A stretch of 40,363 bases of DNA from Candidatus Dojkabacteria bacterium (GTDB taxonomy: Bacteria > Patescibacteriota > Dojkabacteria > J137). Positions within the stretch are counted from its first letter, which is position 1, and each line of letters opens with the position of its first letter. Shown piece after piece: positions 1 to 8,099 of this stretch. The notes below the pieces were generated by a model, which was not told where the DNA came from, did not search any database, and saw only the letters and a program-made list of their open reading frames with translations. Position numbers and translations under genes: made by a program. The stretch spans positions 1 through 40,363 of the forward strand of contig JAMQHH010000016.1 in the NCBI GenBank assembly GCA_025993875.1, written 5' to 3'.

Positions 1-99
1 AAACAGATTCAGAAAGAAATCTATGATAATTGCCGCATTTCTTTTCGCTCTAAACTACTATACGTTAATGCGATTGAATTAATGGAACATCTTCAATAA
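1..99 (+). CDS. C-terminal end of an unidentified protein (partial)
   Basis: The window opens inside an open plus-strand frame of 32 codons ending at a TAA at 97-99. The tail is basic then mixed (it starts KQIQKEIYDNC and ends ELMEHLQ). The start lies upstream of the window, so neither family nor length can be judged. It converges on the ApbE gene with about 70 AT-rich bases between them, in which I see no clear terminator hairpin. It could be a chance open frame, but it covers the whole edge and stops cleanly before the next gene. Confidence 0.4.
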   Translation, partial: KQIQKEIYDNCRISFRSKLLYVNAIELMEHLQ

Positions 100-171
100 G
101 GTAAACTTTTTAAAATCAAATTATAAAAAAAGGTACATAAACAGTAATCTTTTGACTGTAAGAAATCTTGT

Positions 172-1035
172 TTACACAAAATAATAAACTACTTCTTTTG
201 GCAGTTTGAATAAAAAGTCTTTTCCCGCGCAGAATAAAACAGTTGCCCAGCTATCGGCAACAATTGCGCTTTTAGCAATTGTAAAGACAGTTGAATAGTC
301 TCTTTCTACAGGCTTGCCTGTTTTAGTATCCAGTAGATGGTGAAAATTTTTTACCCTTCTTGCCCAAGAACCGGAAGAAGCGATGGCTTCGTTTTTAATA
401 AAAACAGAATTTACAGGCAAGCTTTCTTTGGAAGTTTTTAAGGCTACCTCCCATGGATCATCTTCGCTTTTTGCTCTAATATCTCCTCCTGCGTCTATTA
501 AAAATCGAGTACTTTCTTTTTCCAGAATTTTATAAGCGCAATCGATTGCATATCCTTTTCCAATCCCTCCTAGTTCAACTCGCTGATTTTTTGCCAGCCT
601 AATTTTTTTGTTCTTTTTATCAAGCGCTATTTCTTTAAAAGATGCTCTGGTTTTGGATAGTAAAGCTATTTCGCTTTGCAAATTTTTATTTTCCAGCTTA
701 GAAAAATTGTAATCTTTATCGTATCCATATTTTTCCAGATAATCTATTACAGTGGGGTCAAAAATTCCATCTGTTTTGAGAGCCAGATTTAGTGCAAACT
801 CAATTAAAAAAAAGAACTCTTCGCTTAAGCGTACCCATTTTTCCTGTTGCAGATTGAGTATAGAAAGCTCGCTTTTTGGGTTAAATCGGCTATATAATTT
901 TACTATTCTGTCAAATTCCCCAAATGCTTTTTCGATTGCTGTTTGAATACCCACAGTGTTTTTTCCGGCGCGGGCTTTGATTGTTATTCTGGTATTCATA
1001 AAATTTTTTTGGTGCTCGATGATATCTTTTTTCAT
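172..1035 (-). CDS. apbE: FAD:protein FMN transferase (ApbE family)
   Basis: ApbE enzymes use FAD to attach FMN covalently to Ser/Thr residues of target proteins, with Mg2+ as cofactor. The 287-residue protein shows the family order: an N-terminal strand-helix part, an SRFNPKSELSILN stretch (residues 49-61) followed by TDGIFDPTV (88-96), the FAD-binding VELGGIGKGYAID (153-165), DAGGDIR (181-187), and the Mg-site segment ADSWAT (260-265) with Asp261. It is a little shorter than the usual 300-350 residues and has no signal peptide or lipobox, so it is probably cytoplasmic here. A second, much decayed ApbE-like protein is encoded at 8100-8789. No flavoprotein target such as Nqr/Rnf subunits is seen in the window. 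Family assignment is secure from motifs; the substrate is unknown. Confidence 0.92.
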   Translation of the reverse strand: MKKDIIEHQKNFMNTRITIKARAGKNTVGIQTAIEKAFGEFDRIVKLYSRFNPKSELSILNLQQEKWVRLSEEFFFLIEFALNLALKTDGIFDPTVIDYLEKYGYDKDYNFSKLENKNLQSEIALLSKTRASFKEIALDKKNKKIRLAKNQRVELGGIGKGYAIDCAYKILEKESTRFLIDAGGDIRAKSEDDPWEVALKTSKESLPVNSVFIKNEAIASSGSWARRVKNFHHLLDTKTGKPVERDYSTVFTIAKSAIVADSWATVLFCAGKDFLFKLPKEVVYYFV

Positions 1036-1062
1036 ATGCTAGATTATACCTTCGATTGCAGT

Positions 1063-1068
1063 TATAAT
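1063..1068 (+). promoter_or_regulatory. -10 box (TATAAT) upstream of the superoxide dismutase gene
   Basis: A perfect TATAAT lies 30 bases before the sod ATG at 1099, leaving a predicted leader of roughly 20-25 bases. No good -35 hexamer is found 16-18 bases upstream. Shown as a candidate only. Confidence 0.35.
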
Positions 1069-1098
1069 TAAATTAGTAATATATTTTACAAATTTTTT

Positions 1099-1704
1099 AT
1101 GTATTTGTTGCCAACCCTTCCTTTTTCGTACGATTCGCTTGAGCCATTCATTGACAAGGAAACAATGGAAATTCATCACACTAAACACCATCAGGCGTAT
1201 ATAAATAATCTTAATACTGCATTGGAACAGTTTCCCGATTTGCATGGTAAAAAAATAGAAGAACTTCTGGCCGATGTTAATGCAGTGCCGTCGGAGATAA
1301 GGCAGATCGTTGTAAATAATGGCGGAGGGCATGCAAACCATAATTTGTTCTGGGAGATATTAGCTCCAAAGGCGCCAAAAACTCCCGGAGGAAAGTTAGA
1401 AGAGGCAATTGTTTCCACTTTTGCAGATTTTGAAAGTTTTAAAGCAAAGTTTTCCGACGCAGCTTTAAAAAGATTTGGAAGTGGCTGGGCATGGCTTGTA
1501 CGCTCAAAAGATGGTGAATTGGAAATTTATTCTACCCCAAACCAAGATTCCCCGATAATGGAGGGAAAAAAACCTATTTTAGCCCTAGATGTGTGGGAGC
1601 ATGCATATTACTTAAAGTATCAAAATAAAAGAGCCGACTACATTGAAGCATTTTGGAATATTATTAACTGGGACAAAGTACGGGAAAGATATTTGGAAGA
1701 CTGA
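1099..1704 (+). CDS. sodA: Superoxide dismutase, Fe/Mn family, probably Mn-type
   Basis: Converts superoxide to hydrogen peroxide and oxygen in the cytoplasm. The 201-residue protein is full length for the family. All four metal ligands are present: His26 in [12 protein letters not shown], His81 in [11 protein letters not shown], and Asp164 and His168 in LDVWEHAYY. The outer-sphere Gln149 in NQDSP sits where manganese enzymes carry it (iron enzymes supply Gln from the GGGH region), so the Mn type is favoured by this rule. Gene context gives no metal transporter. The C-terminal coding end is followed directly by a small alpha/beta hydrolase gene. Symbol sodA is inferred from the Mn-type residue pattern. 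Confidence 0.95.
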   Translation: MYLLPTLPFSYDSLEPFIDKETMEIHHTKHHQAYINNLNTALEQFPDLHGKKIEELLADVNAVPSEIRQIVVNNGGGHANHNLFWEILAPKAPKTPGGKLEEAIVSTFADFESFKAKFSDAALKRFGSGWAWLVRSKDGELEIYSTPNQDSPIMEGKKPILALDVWEHAYYLKYQNKRADYIEAFWNIINWDKVRERYLED

Positions 1705-1735
1705 TATAGCTAAAGTTATAAGCCGCTTTAAACAT

Positions 1736-2254
1736 ATGTTTGTAGTTTATCTGCCGGGATATTCAAAAAAAAACGAAGAAGAACTAAAATCGTTTGTAGC
1801 ATGTTTTAAGAAAAATAAGATTGAATTTTATGCTCATAGATGGAACCACTGGGAACATCCCGAGGAGGAAAATTACGAAAAATTTTTTGAAATAGAAGTC
1901 CCTGCTATTATTTCTGCGCTCAAAGAGAAAGATGAAATCGTTTTTATTGGTAAGTCCGACGGAAGTAGAGTTGCAATGAAAGTAATTGAAGAGGGAGGCC
2001 TTTCCCCTCAGCAAATAATTCTTATGGGATTACCGCTAAGTAAAGATAGGGAAGAAAAAATAAAATTGTACCAAAGGGTTTTAAAAAAGCAGAATTGCCC
2101 AATTGTAATTATTCAAAATAATCACGATCCATATTCTTCGCCGGAAGAGGTTAGAAACGCGTTAACCGATATCTGTTGTCAATTGATTATAAAAGAATTA
2201 GATACACACGTTTATAATTATTCTGAAGATATTGTAAGTCTACTGGCAAATTAA
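1736..2254 (+). CDS. Small alpha/beta-hydrolase-like protein
   Basis: Unrecognised at gene level; the pattern is that of a compact alpha/beta hydrolase. In the 172-residue form the segment MFVVYLPGYSKKNEEE resembles the strand and loop near an oxyanion hole, FIGKSDGSRVA (70-80) a nucleophile elbow with Ser74, NNHDPYSS (128-135) supplies a candidate Asp131, and LDTHVYNY (155-162) a candidate His158, so a Ser-Asp-His triad in the right order can be drawn. The frame is open further upstream to an ATG at 1643, but that start would overlap sod by 62 bases; the ATG at 1736 is preferred because it begins exactly at the first core strand and has a TATAAG box 13 bases before it. Substrate unknown. Confidence 0.7.
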   Translation: MFVVYLPGYSKKNEEELKSFVACFKKNKIEFYAHRWNHWEHPEEENYEKFFEIEVPAIISALKEKDEIVFIGKSDGSRVAMKVIEEGGLSPQQIILMGLPLSKDREEKIKLYQRVLKKQNCPIVIIQNNHDPYSSPEEVRNALTDICCQLIIKELDTHVYNYSEDIVSLLAN

Positions 2255-2535
2255 TTTTGGTTTTCTTTAGTTTTATGCCTATTGCTTCTAGCAGCATTCA
2301 TAAATTTTAGGAGCAATATTGTCTTTATCCCTCACTCGACATTTGTAGAAACGTTATTCTTAACGGGGGTAAATCATTAATGCTTCCTGTAAGAAAAAGC
2401 TTGGAGAATAAACTAGCACCACCTGCTGTAACAAAAATAGCTCTTAATAAAGCTTGGTGGATAGCGTTAGAAAAATACTGCAATCAAAGTTTCATTTTCG
2501 GAAATATAAAAACAGTGTAAAAGACTGTTTTAAGG
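2255..2535. other. Intergenic stretch with no convincing gene
   Basis: About 280 bases between the hydrolase and tsaD. A 46-codon plus-strand frame (2380-2520) starts with ATG and contains a TKIALNKAWWIAL stretch, but it has no recognisable homology, no ribosome site and no distinctive codon use. I see no tRNA cloverleaf and no strong hairpin. It may hold a decayed gene or a small RNA; nothing firmer can be said. Confidence 0.4.
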
Positions 2536-2541
2536 TATAAT
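2536..2541 (+). promoter_or_regulatory. -10 box placed for a leaderless tsaD transcript
   Basis: TATAAT ends 8 bases before the tsaD ATG at 2550. A start site 6-8 bases after the box would fall at or just before the A of ATG, giving a leaderless or nearly leaderless mRNA. No good -35 is seen at 2513-2518. Confidence 0.45.
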
Positions 2542-2549
2542 TCAGCACT

Positions 2550-3719
2550 ATGAAAAAGAATTTCTCATCAACAAACCCGTTAATTTTAGGAATAGATACC
2601 TCTTGCGACGAAACCTCTGCATCTGTTGTTCGAGGGGTAAAGGTTCTTTCTAACGTTATGCCTTCACAGATAGAATTTCATTCAAAATATGGAGGTGTGG
2701 TGCCGTCTTTAGCAAAACTTGCACACACCGAAAGAATAGACAATGTTGTTAAAGAGGCATTAAAGAGAGCAAGAGTTACAATGGAACAAATAGATGCGGT
2801 TGCCGTAACTTATGGCCCAGGGCTTGCCATTGCGTTAGAAGTTGGGCTAAAAAAAGCAAAAGAACTTGCCGAAAAATTTAACAAGCCTTTGATTGCAATT
2901 AACCACATGGAGGGTCACCTGTTATCCTCTTTTGTAGAGCCAAATGGCAAGAAAAATATTTTGGTTAAAGATTTAATGCATGATTACAAAATTAAATTTA
3001 AAAAAGGATCAGCGATTGGAGTTTTAGTATCGGGGGGGCATACCGAAATTATTTTAGTAAAAGACTTTTTTAACTATCAAAAGATTGGCGAAACCGAGGA
3101 TGACGCCTGCGGCGAGTGCCTTGATAAGTGCGCCCGAATGCTAGGACTTGGATATCCCGGAGGTCCTGTAATATCTAAACTTGCCAAAGAAAACAAAAAA
3201 AATATTCAATATACTATTTTAAATAAAAATCAATCTCGAATTGTTACCCTGAAAAACATCAATACCGGCAGAACCTATCAACTTCCTGTGCCAATGGCTT
3301 TCTCACCAAATTTAAATTTTAGCTATTCGGGATTAAAAACCGCGTTTTCTTCTTTAGTAAGTTCACTTAGTGTAACTAAAGACGAAATATTTGATCTTTG
3401 TTCAATTATTGAAATTGCTGCATTTGAAGAGGTCAGGCTAAAGGTCTTTAAGGCTTTCGAAAAATACTCTCCATTTGAACTTTGGCTGGGGGGAGGTGTA
3501 GTAGCTAATGCACATCTTAAATCCGTTTTAAGAAAAGTGTCTGGAAGAATTAAAGTAAAAGTTCCATATTCAAATAAGCTTACAGGTGATAACGCTTCTA
3601 TGATAGCATTAGCCGGTGCGTTAAGGTTTAATTCATTTGTTAACAGCCATAACCCAAAGGTTGGAATTTTTACAAAAGAGTACGAAAAAATAGATAGAGA
3701 ACCTAATTTAAGTTTATAA
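2550..3719 (+). CDS. tsaD: tRNA N6-adenosine threonylcarbamoyltransferase TsaD
   Basis: Transfers the threonylcarbamoyl group from TC-AMP to A37 of tRNAs that read ANN codons, working with TsaB and TsaE (not in this window). Motifs in order: LGIDTSCDETSASVV (13-27), YGGVVPSLAKLAHTERI (47-63), the metal-site INHMEGH (117-123) with His119 and His123, LVSGGHTEI, CGECLDKCARMLGLGYPGGP, NFSYSGLKTAF, WLGGGVVAN and LTGDNASMIALAG with the third metal ligand Asp. At 389 residues it is longer than the usual 330-350; the extra length lies in loops after the HMEGH motif (about 130-155) and before the SYSGL motif. The DDACGECLDKC segment has Cys where most bacterial TsaD carry Ala (DAAGEAFDK). Family assignment is secure. 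Confidence 0.95.
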   Translation: MKKNFSSTNPLILGIDTSCDETSASVVRGVKVLSNVMPSQIEFHSKYGGVVPSLAKLAHTERIDNVVKEALKRARVTMEQIDAVAVTYGPGLAIALEVGLKKAKELAEKFNKPLIAINHMEGHLLSSFVEPNGKKNILVKDLMHDYKIKFKKGSAIGVLVSGGHTEIILVKDFFNYQKIGETEDDACGECLDKCARMLGLGYPGGPVISKLAKENKKNIQYTILNKNQSRIVTLKNINTGRTYQLPVPMAFSPNLNFSYSGLKTAFSSLVSSLSVTKDEIFDLCSIIEIAAFEEVRLKVFKAFEKYSPFELWLGGGVVANAHLKSVLRKVSGRIKVKVPYSNKLTGDNASMIALAGALRFNSFVNSHNPKVGIFTKEYEKIDREPNLSL

Positions 3720-3752
3720 TTTGTAACAGGAATTAAATTTATCTAAAAATCT

Positions 3753-4430
3753 ATGAATTCTGAGTTCTGGAACTTTTTAGGATTGCAAAAACCGGTAATG
3801 GAATATTGTGAAAAAGCAGGAGGAGGAATAATTGCCCGTCCTGGGTATTTTATTTCTAATTTTGCATACATAATTATTGGATTTGTTTTGTTAGCAAAAA
3901 AAAGAAAAATTTCTAAGACTTTTGGTATTTTTGCGATTTTAATTGGAGTAGCTTCTGGAATATACGATGCGTCTTATAGGGCAAACGCACAATTTCTCGA
4001 TGTTACTGTTATGTTTGGCTTTGTAATATTTTTATTTTGCCTAAACCTTAAATATATTTTTAATTTAAACATTCGTAAGCTTATTTTGCTTTACATACTA
4101 TTTATAATTATTTACTTTGTTTCTATTGATTTCTTGTTTGCAAAAGGGGCAGATCTAATACCTTTTGGAGTAGGAGTATTTGGTGTAATAGCATCCCAGC
4201 TTTATATTTGGGTTAAATTGGATAAAAATACATATAGTGCAAATAATAAAATGTGGGTTGCAGCCTTTATTCTTTTTTTTACAGGATATTTAATTTGGCA
4301 ATTTGATGCGCACAATATTATATGTGATACATTAAATCTATTTAACGGAAGAGGGATTTTTCATTATTTAACATCTATTGTTATTCTACTTCTAAGTAAT
4401 TTCTACTGTTCTATAAATTTCAAAAAATAA
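3753..4430 (+). CDS. Ceramidase-like (CREST superfamily) multi-pass membrane protein with altered active-site residues
   Basis: A 225-residue protein with about seven hydrophobic segments. It lines up with alkaline ceramidase/CREST membrane hydrolases: RPGYFISNFAYIIIGF (29-44) matches their SN-containing first helix, ASGIYDASYRANAQFLD (67-83) matches the S-x-x-(F/Y)-H ... LD block, and FNGRGIFHYLT (197-207) matches the HxxxH block near the C-terminus. Known family members bind zinc through three histidines with a Ser and Asp nearby. Here Ser68, Asp83 and His204 remain, but the first His is Asp72 and the first His of HxxxH is Arg200. It may be inactive, use other ligands, or belong to a distinct clade. 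TATAAT at 3715-3720 could be its -10. Following sequence to the comM gene holds no clear gene. Confidence 0.6.
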   Translation: MNSEFWNFLGLQKPVMEYCEKAGGGIIARPGYFISNFAYIIIGFVLLAKKRKISKTFGIFAILIGVASGIYDASYRANAQFLDVTVMFGFVIFLFCLNLKYIFNLNIRKLILLYILFIIIYFVSIDFLFAKGADLIPFGVGVFGVIASQLYIWVKLDKNTYSANNKMWVAAFILFFTGYLIWQFDAHNIICDTLNLFNGRGIFHYLTSIVILLLSNFYCSINFKK

Positions 4431-4737
4431 TGCAAGCTCTCCAAATAAGGCTAAGGTGAGTTTAATTTTATAAACTGATAATTGGCTTGTTGGCACAAGA
4501 AAAGAAAGACATTAAAAAAATTGATGTAGAGCCAGGGCTCAGTTTAATCTTACCCTTCTTTTTGTGAGGCTGGATTTGCGGTTTCCATGCTTGTAGATAG
4601 CCCGCGCTGACGGTGTGGTTTCTATATTCACCCATTTGTAGTTTTATAAGGCAAGATCTAAGTTGCTGTTGTCAAACAATATTGTATTTAGTTATAATCC
4701 ACTTGCCCCAGAAAAAATATTTATTATTCTTTTTGGG
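4431..4737. other. Intergenic stretch before comM, no clear gene
   Basis: Roughly 300 bases. The minus strand has a 55-codon frame (4635 down to 4468) beginning MGEYRNHTVSAGYLQAW and ending in a hydrophobic tail, but I recognise no family and it lacks any promoter or ribosome site I can support. GAGCCAGGGCTC at about 4530 is a small local palindrome. The comM reading frame is also open back to a TTG at 4663. No tRNA or terminator seen. Confidence 0.35.
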
Positions 4738-6264
4738 ATGCTCTCCAGACTTTATACTGCAACCCTTATCGGGTTAGATTGCAAAATTGTTGAGGTAGAG
4801 GTGGATTATCGAAAGGGAAATTCATATTTTTCTATTGTAGGGCTTGCCGATAAATCAATACAGGAAGCACGCGATAGAATTCCATCTGCAATTAGAAACT
4901 CGGGCGCAGAATTTATTCCAATGCAAATTGTTATTAACCTTGCGCCTGCAGAACTTCACAAGTCGGGTCCCAGTTACGATCTTCCTCTCGCTGTTGGATA
5001 TTTATTAGCTTCAGATCAAATAAAAGAGGTATCAAGTAAAGCTATTTTTATTGGTGAACTTGCTCTAAATGGTGATCTAAGAGCAGTAAATGGCATTTTG
5101 CCAATTGTAGATTCTGTATCCAGGCTTGGATTTACAGAAGTCTTTTTGCCAAAAGATAACGCAGAAGAGGCAGCTAATGTTTCAAAAATAAAGATCTTTG
5201 CTGCATCATCTATTAAGGAAATCATAAAACACCTAAATCGGGAAGAATTTATTGATGAGTATAAAGTAAATCCAAGGGATTTTAGTTCCCAAAAGGGTGA
5301 AAACAGGTATGATTTTAGTAGTGTAAGGGGTCAGAATTTTGCAAAAAGAGCACTCGAGGTAACTGCGGCAGGAGGGCACAATGTTTTACTTTCAGGATCA
5401 CCGGGATCGGGGAAAACTTTACTTTCAAAGTGTTTTGCCGGTATTTTACCGGAAATGACAATAGAGGAAAAAATGGAGGTAACAAGAATTTACAGCGTTG
5501 CAGGTTTAACTAATAAAAAGAATCCCACAGTCGAAACAAGACCCTTTCGTTCGCCTCATCATACTAGTTCTCAGGCAGCTATGGTTGGTGGAGGAACATT
5601 TCCAAAGCCCGGAGAGATATCTTTGTCGCATAGGGGGGTTTTGTTTTTAGATGAATTTACAGAGTTTACAAATATGGCGCTAGAAGCTTTAAGACAGCCT
5701 ATGGAGGATAGGGTTGTAACAATTTCCAGAGCAAACGGTTCTACAACATTTCCTGCAAATTTTATCCTTGTTGCTGCAATGAATCCTTGCAAATGCGGAT
5801 ATAAAGGAGATCCGGAAAAGGAATGTGTATGCTCGCAAATAGAGATCTCTAAATATCAAAAAAAACTTTCCGGCCCAATCTTGGATAGAATTGATTTGAT
5901 GATTAATGTTTTAAAGGTAAAAAATGAAGAATTATTTTCAAATTTTTCTGCCGAGAATTCTTTAGAGATAAAAAAAAGAGTAGTGTCTGCCCGAAACATT
6001 CAGCTTGATAGATACAAAGGGTTAAATATTTTTAGCAATGCAGAGATGGGGCAGAGCGAAATTGGAAAATTTGTGGAACTTACAGAGTCTTCTCAAAAAT
6101 TATTAAGAACTGCCGTTGATAGGCTTTGTCTTTCGGCAAGATCGTATTTTAGGGTGTTAAGAGTGGCCAGAACAATTGCCGATCTTGGTGGCTCTGAAAA
6201 AGTAGAGGAACAGCATATTGGCGAGGCTTTAAGCTACCGGTTAAGCAGCGCTTCGGATTTATAG
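4738..6264 (+). CDS. comM: YifB/ComM-family AAA+ Mg-chelatase-like ATPase
   Basis: In Vibrio and Haemophilus, ComM is a hexameric branch-migration helicase that helps integrate single-stranded DNA taken up by transformation. The 508-residue protein has the N-terminal ChlI/Lon-like fold (TATLIGLDCKIVEVEV, residues 7-22, and NLAPAELHKSGPSYDLPLA, 67-85), Walker A GSPGSGKT (220-227), Walker B GVLFLDEF, a Cys-rich loop with NPCKCGY, the LSGPILDRIDL sensor region and a C-terminal Mg_chelatase_C domain. The frame is open to a TTG at 4663, but the ATG at 4738 starts where family members start. The stop overlaps the end of the convergent dnaA by 6 bases. With the PilN/PilO genes nearby this fits a DNA-uptake capability, though no ComEC or DprA is in the window. 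Confidence 0.93.
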   Translation: MLSRLYTATLIGLDCKIVEVEVDYRKGNSYFSIVGLADKSIQEARDRIPSAIRNSGAEFIPMQIVINLAPAELHKSGPSYDLPLAVGYLLASDQIKEVSSKAIFIGELALNGDLRAVNGILPIVDSVSRLGFTEVFLPKDNAEEAANVSKIKIFAASSIKEIIKHLNREEFIDEYKVNPRDFSSQKGENRYDFSSVRGQNFAKRALEVTAAGGHNVLLSGSPGSGKTLLSKCFAGILPEMTIEEKMEVTRIYSVAGLTNKKNPTVETRPFRSPHHTSSQAAMVGGGTFPKPGEISLSHRGVLFLDEFTEFTNMALEALRQPMEDRVVTISRANGSTTFPANFILVAAMNPCKCGYKGDPEKECVCSQIEISKYQKKLSGPILDRIDLMINVLKVKNEELFSNFSAENSLEIKKRVVSARNIQLDRYKGLNIFSNAEMGQSEIGKFVELTESSQKLLRTAVDRLCLSARSYFRVLRVARTIADLGGSEKVEEQHIGEALSYRLSSASDL

Positions 6265-7656
6265 GTCTTCCTCCCCTATTGCAGCCGAATCGTGAATAGC
6301 AGTTATTGTTTTTGCAACCTGAAGATTAAACCCGTCTTCGATAAGCATTTTGCTTTTTACTTTATCTATTCCATGCATAACAGTTGTGTGATCTTCCCTG
6401 TTTAAAAATTTTGCTATCTCTTCCAGTTTATAGTTAAATTCTTCCCTTAGTATAAACATTGCTACCTGTCTGGCAAGAGCTACCTCTTTTGTTCGCCCCG
6501 ATCCTTTTATCTCTTTTACTGAAACACCAAAATTTTTAGAAATCTCTTTTAAAACCTTGGGAACTTTAATTTTTTCTCTTCTAGCCTGCGAGTCCTTTCC
6601 AATTGTATGCGCAACCTCCTCTAATGTAAGTTCTCCCGACGGCTTTAACTGGTTAAATAGTGCAACTTTTTGCAGTGCACCTTCCAGCTCTCTAATATTG
6701 TCGTTAACAGAGCGTGCAATAAATTCTATAACTTGGTTTTTAAGGTGCACTCCGGAACTCTCGGATTTTCTTTCCAAAATTGCAAGTCGTGTTTCGTAAT
6801 CCGGTTGAGCAATATCTACAACCATCCCTCCCTGCATTCTCGATCTTAACCTGCTCTCTATATTTTGAATATCTTCCGGTTTTCTATCGGCAATAAAAAT
6901 TATTTGCCTTCCCGCATTGTACATTTCGTTGAACATGTTAAAAAATTCACCTTGTGTTGCAATCCATTTCGAAATAAGCTGCATATCATCAATTATAAGA
7001 AGGTCTACCGGCCTGTATCGTTGCCTAAATTTTTCGGTTTGACCGGTTTTGATTCCTTTTACCATATCGTTTAAAAATCCCTCGGATGTTGTATATACAA
7101 TCTTCTTTTTTAAGTTTCTTTCCATAACTGCTCTTCCTATGGCTTGTGCAAGATGGGTTTTACCTACTCCGGTTTTGCCGTAGATAAAAAGGGGGTTATA
7201 TATTGCTCCGGGTTTATCTATAACTGCCAGAGCAGCAGCATGCGCAATTCTATTACTGTTTCCTACGATGTAGTTGGACATAGAGTATTTTGGATTAATC
7301 CCGCTTTTGCTTATTATCTCCATTAGATTGCCTGCCATGCCATTTTCTACAGAAAGAAGAGGCGATTTATCGGAGTAAGCAACAGGGACTGAGATCTCTC
7401 TTTGGTAAACCTGAAAAACAGGGCTTAGCGGATCTCCATAAACATACGAAAGAGTCTCTTTAATAATATTTTCGTATTTGGTTTTAAGCCATTCGGCAGT
7501 ATATGGATTAGGAACTCCAATTATTGCGGAATTGTCGGCAATTTTAAGAAGCTTTGTTTCGTTAAAAAATGTTTTAAATTGCGCGGGAGCATCCAGCTTA
7601 ATTTCTATTTGAGCTAGAACAGTTTTCCAAAGCTGCTTTTCTTCTTTTATTTTCAT
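6259..7656 (-). CDS. dnaA: Chromosomal replication initiator DnaA
   Basis: Binds DnaA boxes at oriC and melts the origin to start replication. The 465-residue protein has domain I (1-75), a short linker, the AAA+ domain with Walker A GKTGVGKT (160-167) and Walker B IIDDMQ (221-226), the sensor II region, and the DNA-binding domain IV with the signature REDHTTVMHGIDKV (420-433). The signature is slightly changed from the usual G(G/R)RDHTTVxHA but keeps the DHTTV core that contacts the box. It is transcribed away from a 16-bp DnaA-box palindrome at 7714-7729. rpmH, rnpA and dnaN, often neighbours, are absent; only yidD is present on the other side. Confidence 0.97.
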   Translation of the reverse strand: MKIKEEKQLWKTVLAQIEIKLDAPAQFKTFFNETKLLKIADNSAIIGVPNPYTAEWLKTKYENIIKETLSYVYGDPLSPVFQVYQREISVPVAYSDKSPLLSVENGMAGNLMEIISKSGINPKYSMSNYIVGNSNRIAHAAALAVIDKPGAIYNPLFIYGKTGVGKTHLAQAIGRAVMERNLKKKIVYTTSEGFLNDMVKGIKTGQTEKFRQRYRPVDLLIIDDMQLISKWIATQGEFFNMFNEMYNAGRQIIFIADRKPEDIQNIESRLRSRMQGGMVVDIAQPDYETRLAILERKSESSGVHLKNQVIEFIARSVNDNIRELEGALQKVALFNQLKPSGELTLEEVAHTIGKDSQARREKIKVPKVLKEISKNFGVSVKEIKGSGRTKEVALARQVAMFILREEFNYKLEEIAKFLNREDHTTVMHGIDKVKSKMLIEDGFNLQVAKTITAIHDSAAIGEEDL

Positions 7657-7698
7657 AGTGATATAATTATTGAATTACAAAAGTTGAGAGGTAAGCTC

Positions 7699-7704
7699 AT
7701 TATA
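7699..7704 (-). promoter_or_regulatory. -10 box (TATAAT) of dnaA
   Basis: On the minus strand a perfect TATAAT lies about 43 bases before the dnaA ATG. The corresponding -35 region falls in or next to the DnaA-box palindrome at 7714-7729, so DnaA bound there would be placed to repress its own transcription. No consensus -35 is present. Confidence 0.45.
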
Positions 7705-7713
7705 CATTAAAAT

Positions 7714-7729
7714 TTGTCCACGTGGATAA
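7714..7729. promoter_or_regulatory. Inverted pair of overlapping DnaA boxes (possible oriC element or dnaA operator)
   Basis: TTGTCCACGTGGATAA reads as TTGTCCACG on the plus strand (7714-7722) and TTATCCACG on the minus strand (7721-7729), each one or two bases from the TTATCCACA consensus. The two 9-mers share the central CG, forming a 16-bp palindrome with one mismatched pair. A weaker box-like TTATACATT is at 7700-7708. The region is only 106 bases between dnaA and yidD, AT-rich, and lacks the usual cluster of many boxes, so it is either a minimal origin or only the dnaA autoregulatory site. Confidence 0.5.
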
Positions 7730-7762
7730 CCTATAAAATTTTTGTTTAGAATTTTCACAGTT

Positions 7763-8062
7763 ATGGCAATAGAACGGGAAAAAAAATTACTTTTTGGTGC
7801 AATAGTAATTCTTTTTATAAGAATTTATCAAAAACTTTTTTCTTTTGACCATGCATTTTGGAAAAAATATGCGGGAAACTTTAGAGTTTGTATTTATCAC
7901 CCATCATGTTCGGAATACACAGTTTTATCAATAAAAAAACATGGCGCCTTTAATGGAATACTTATGGGAATAGCTCGGATAATTAGATGTAATCCGTTTT
8001 GCAAAGGAGGAAGCGATCCGGTTCCCAATAAAGTTAGTTTTAGAAGGAACAAAGAAGGTTAG
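7763..8062 (+). CDS. yidD: Membrane protein insertion efficiency factor YidD
   Basis: YidD is a small membrane-associated protein that aids YidC-dependent insertion. The 99-residue protein has the family markers [20 protein letters not shown], the [21 protein letters not shown] block and the KGGSDPVP tail motif. The ATG at 7763 is chosen over an in-frame TTG at 7742 because it gives the normal N-terminus. It is divergent from dnaA. Usually yidD sits in rpmH-rnpA-yidD-yidC; here those partners are missing from the immediate neighbourhood. Confidence 0.93.
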   Translation: MAIEREKKLLFGAIVILFIRIYQKLFSFDHAFWKKYAGNFRVCIYHPSCSEYTVLSIKKHGAFNGILMGIARIIRCNPFCKGGSDPVPNKVSFRRNKEG

Positions 8063-8099
8063 AAAACATTATCAGTCGGTTAAGTTCTTTCCTAAAAAT

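Noticed and set aside
1643-1735. Longer N-terminus for the alpha/beta hydrolase
   Set aside because: Would overlap superoxide dismutase by 62 bases; the ATG at 1736 starts at the first core strand and has a near -10 upstream.
2380-2520. 46-codon open frame before tsaD
   Set aside because: No homology seen, no start signals and it covers most of a gap that otherwise looks like spacer; recorded only in the gap entry.
4468-4635. 55-codon minus-strand frame before comM
   Set aside because: No family or signal recognised; the hydrophobic end can arise from AT-rich DNA.
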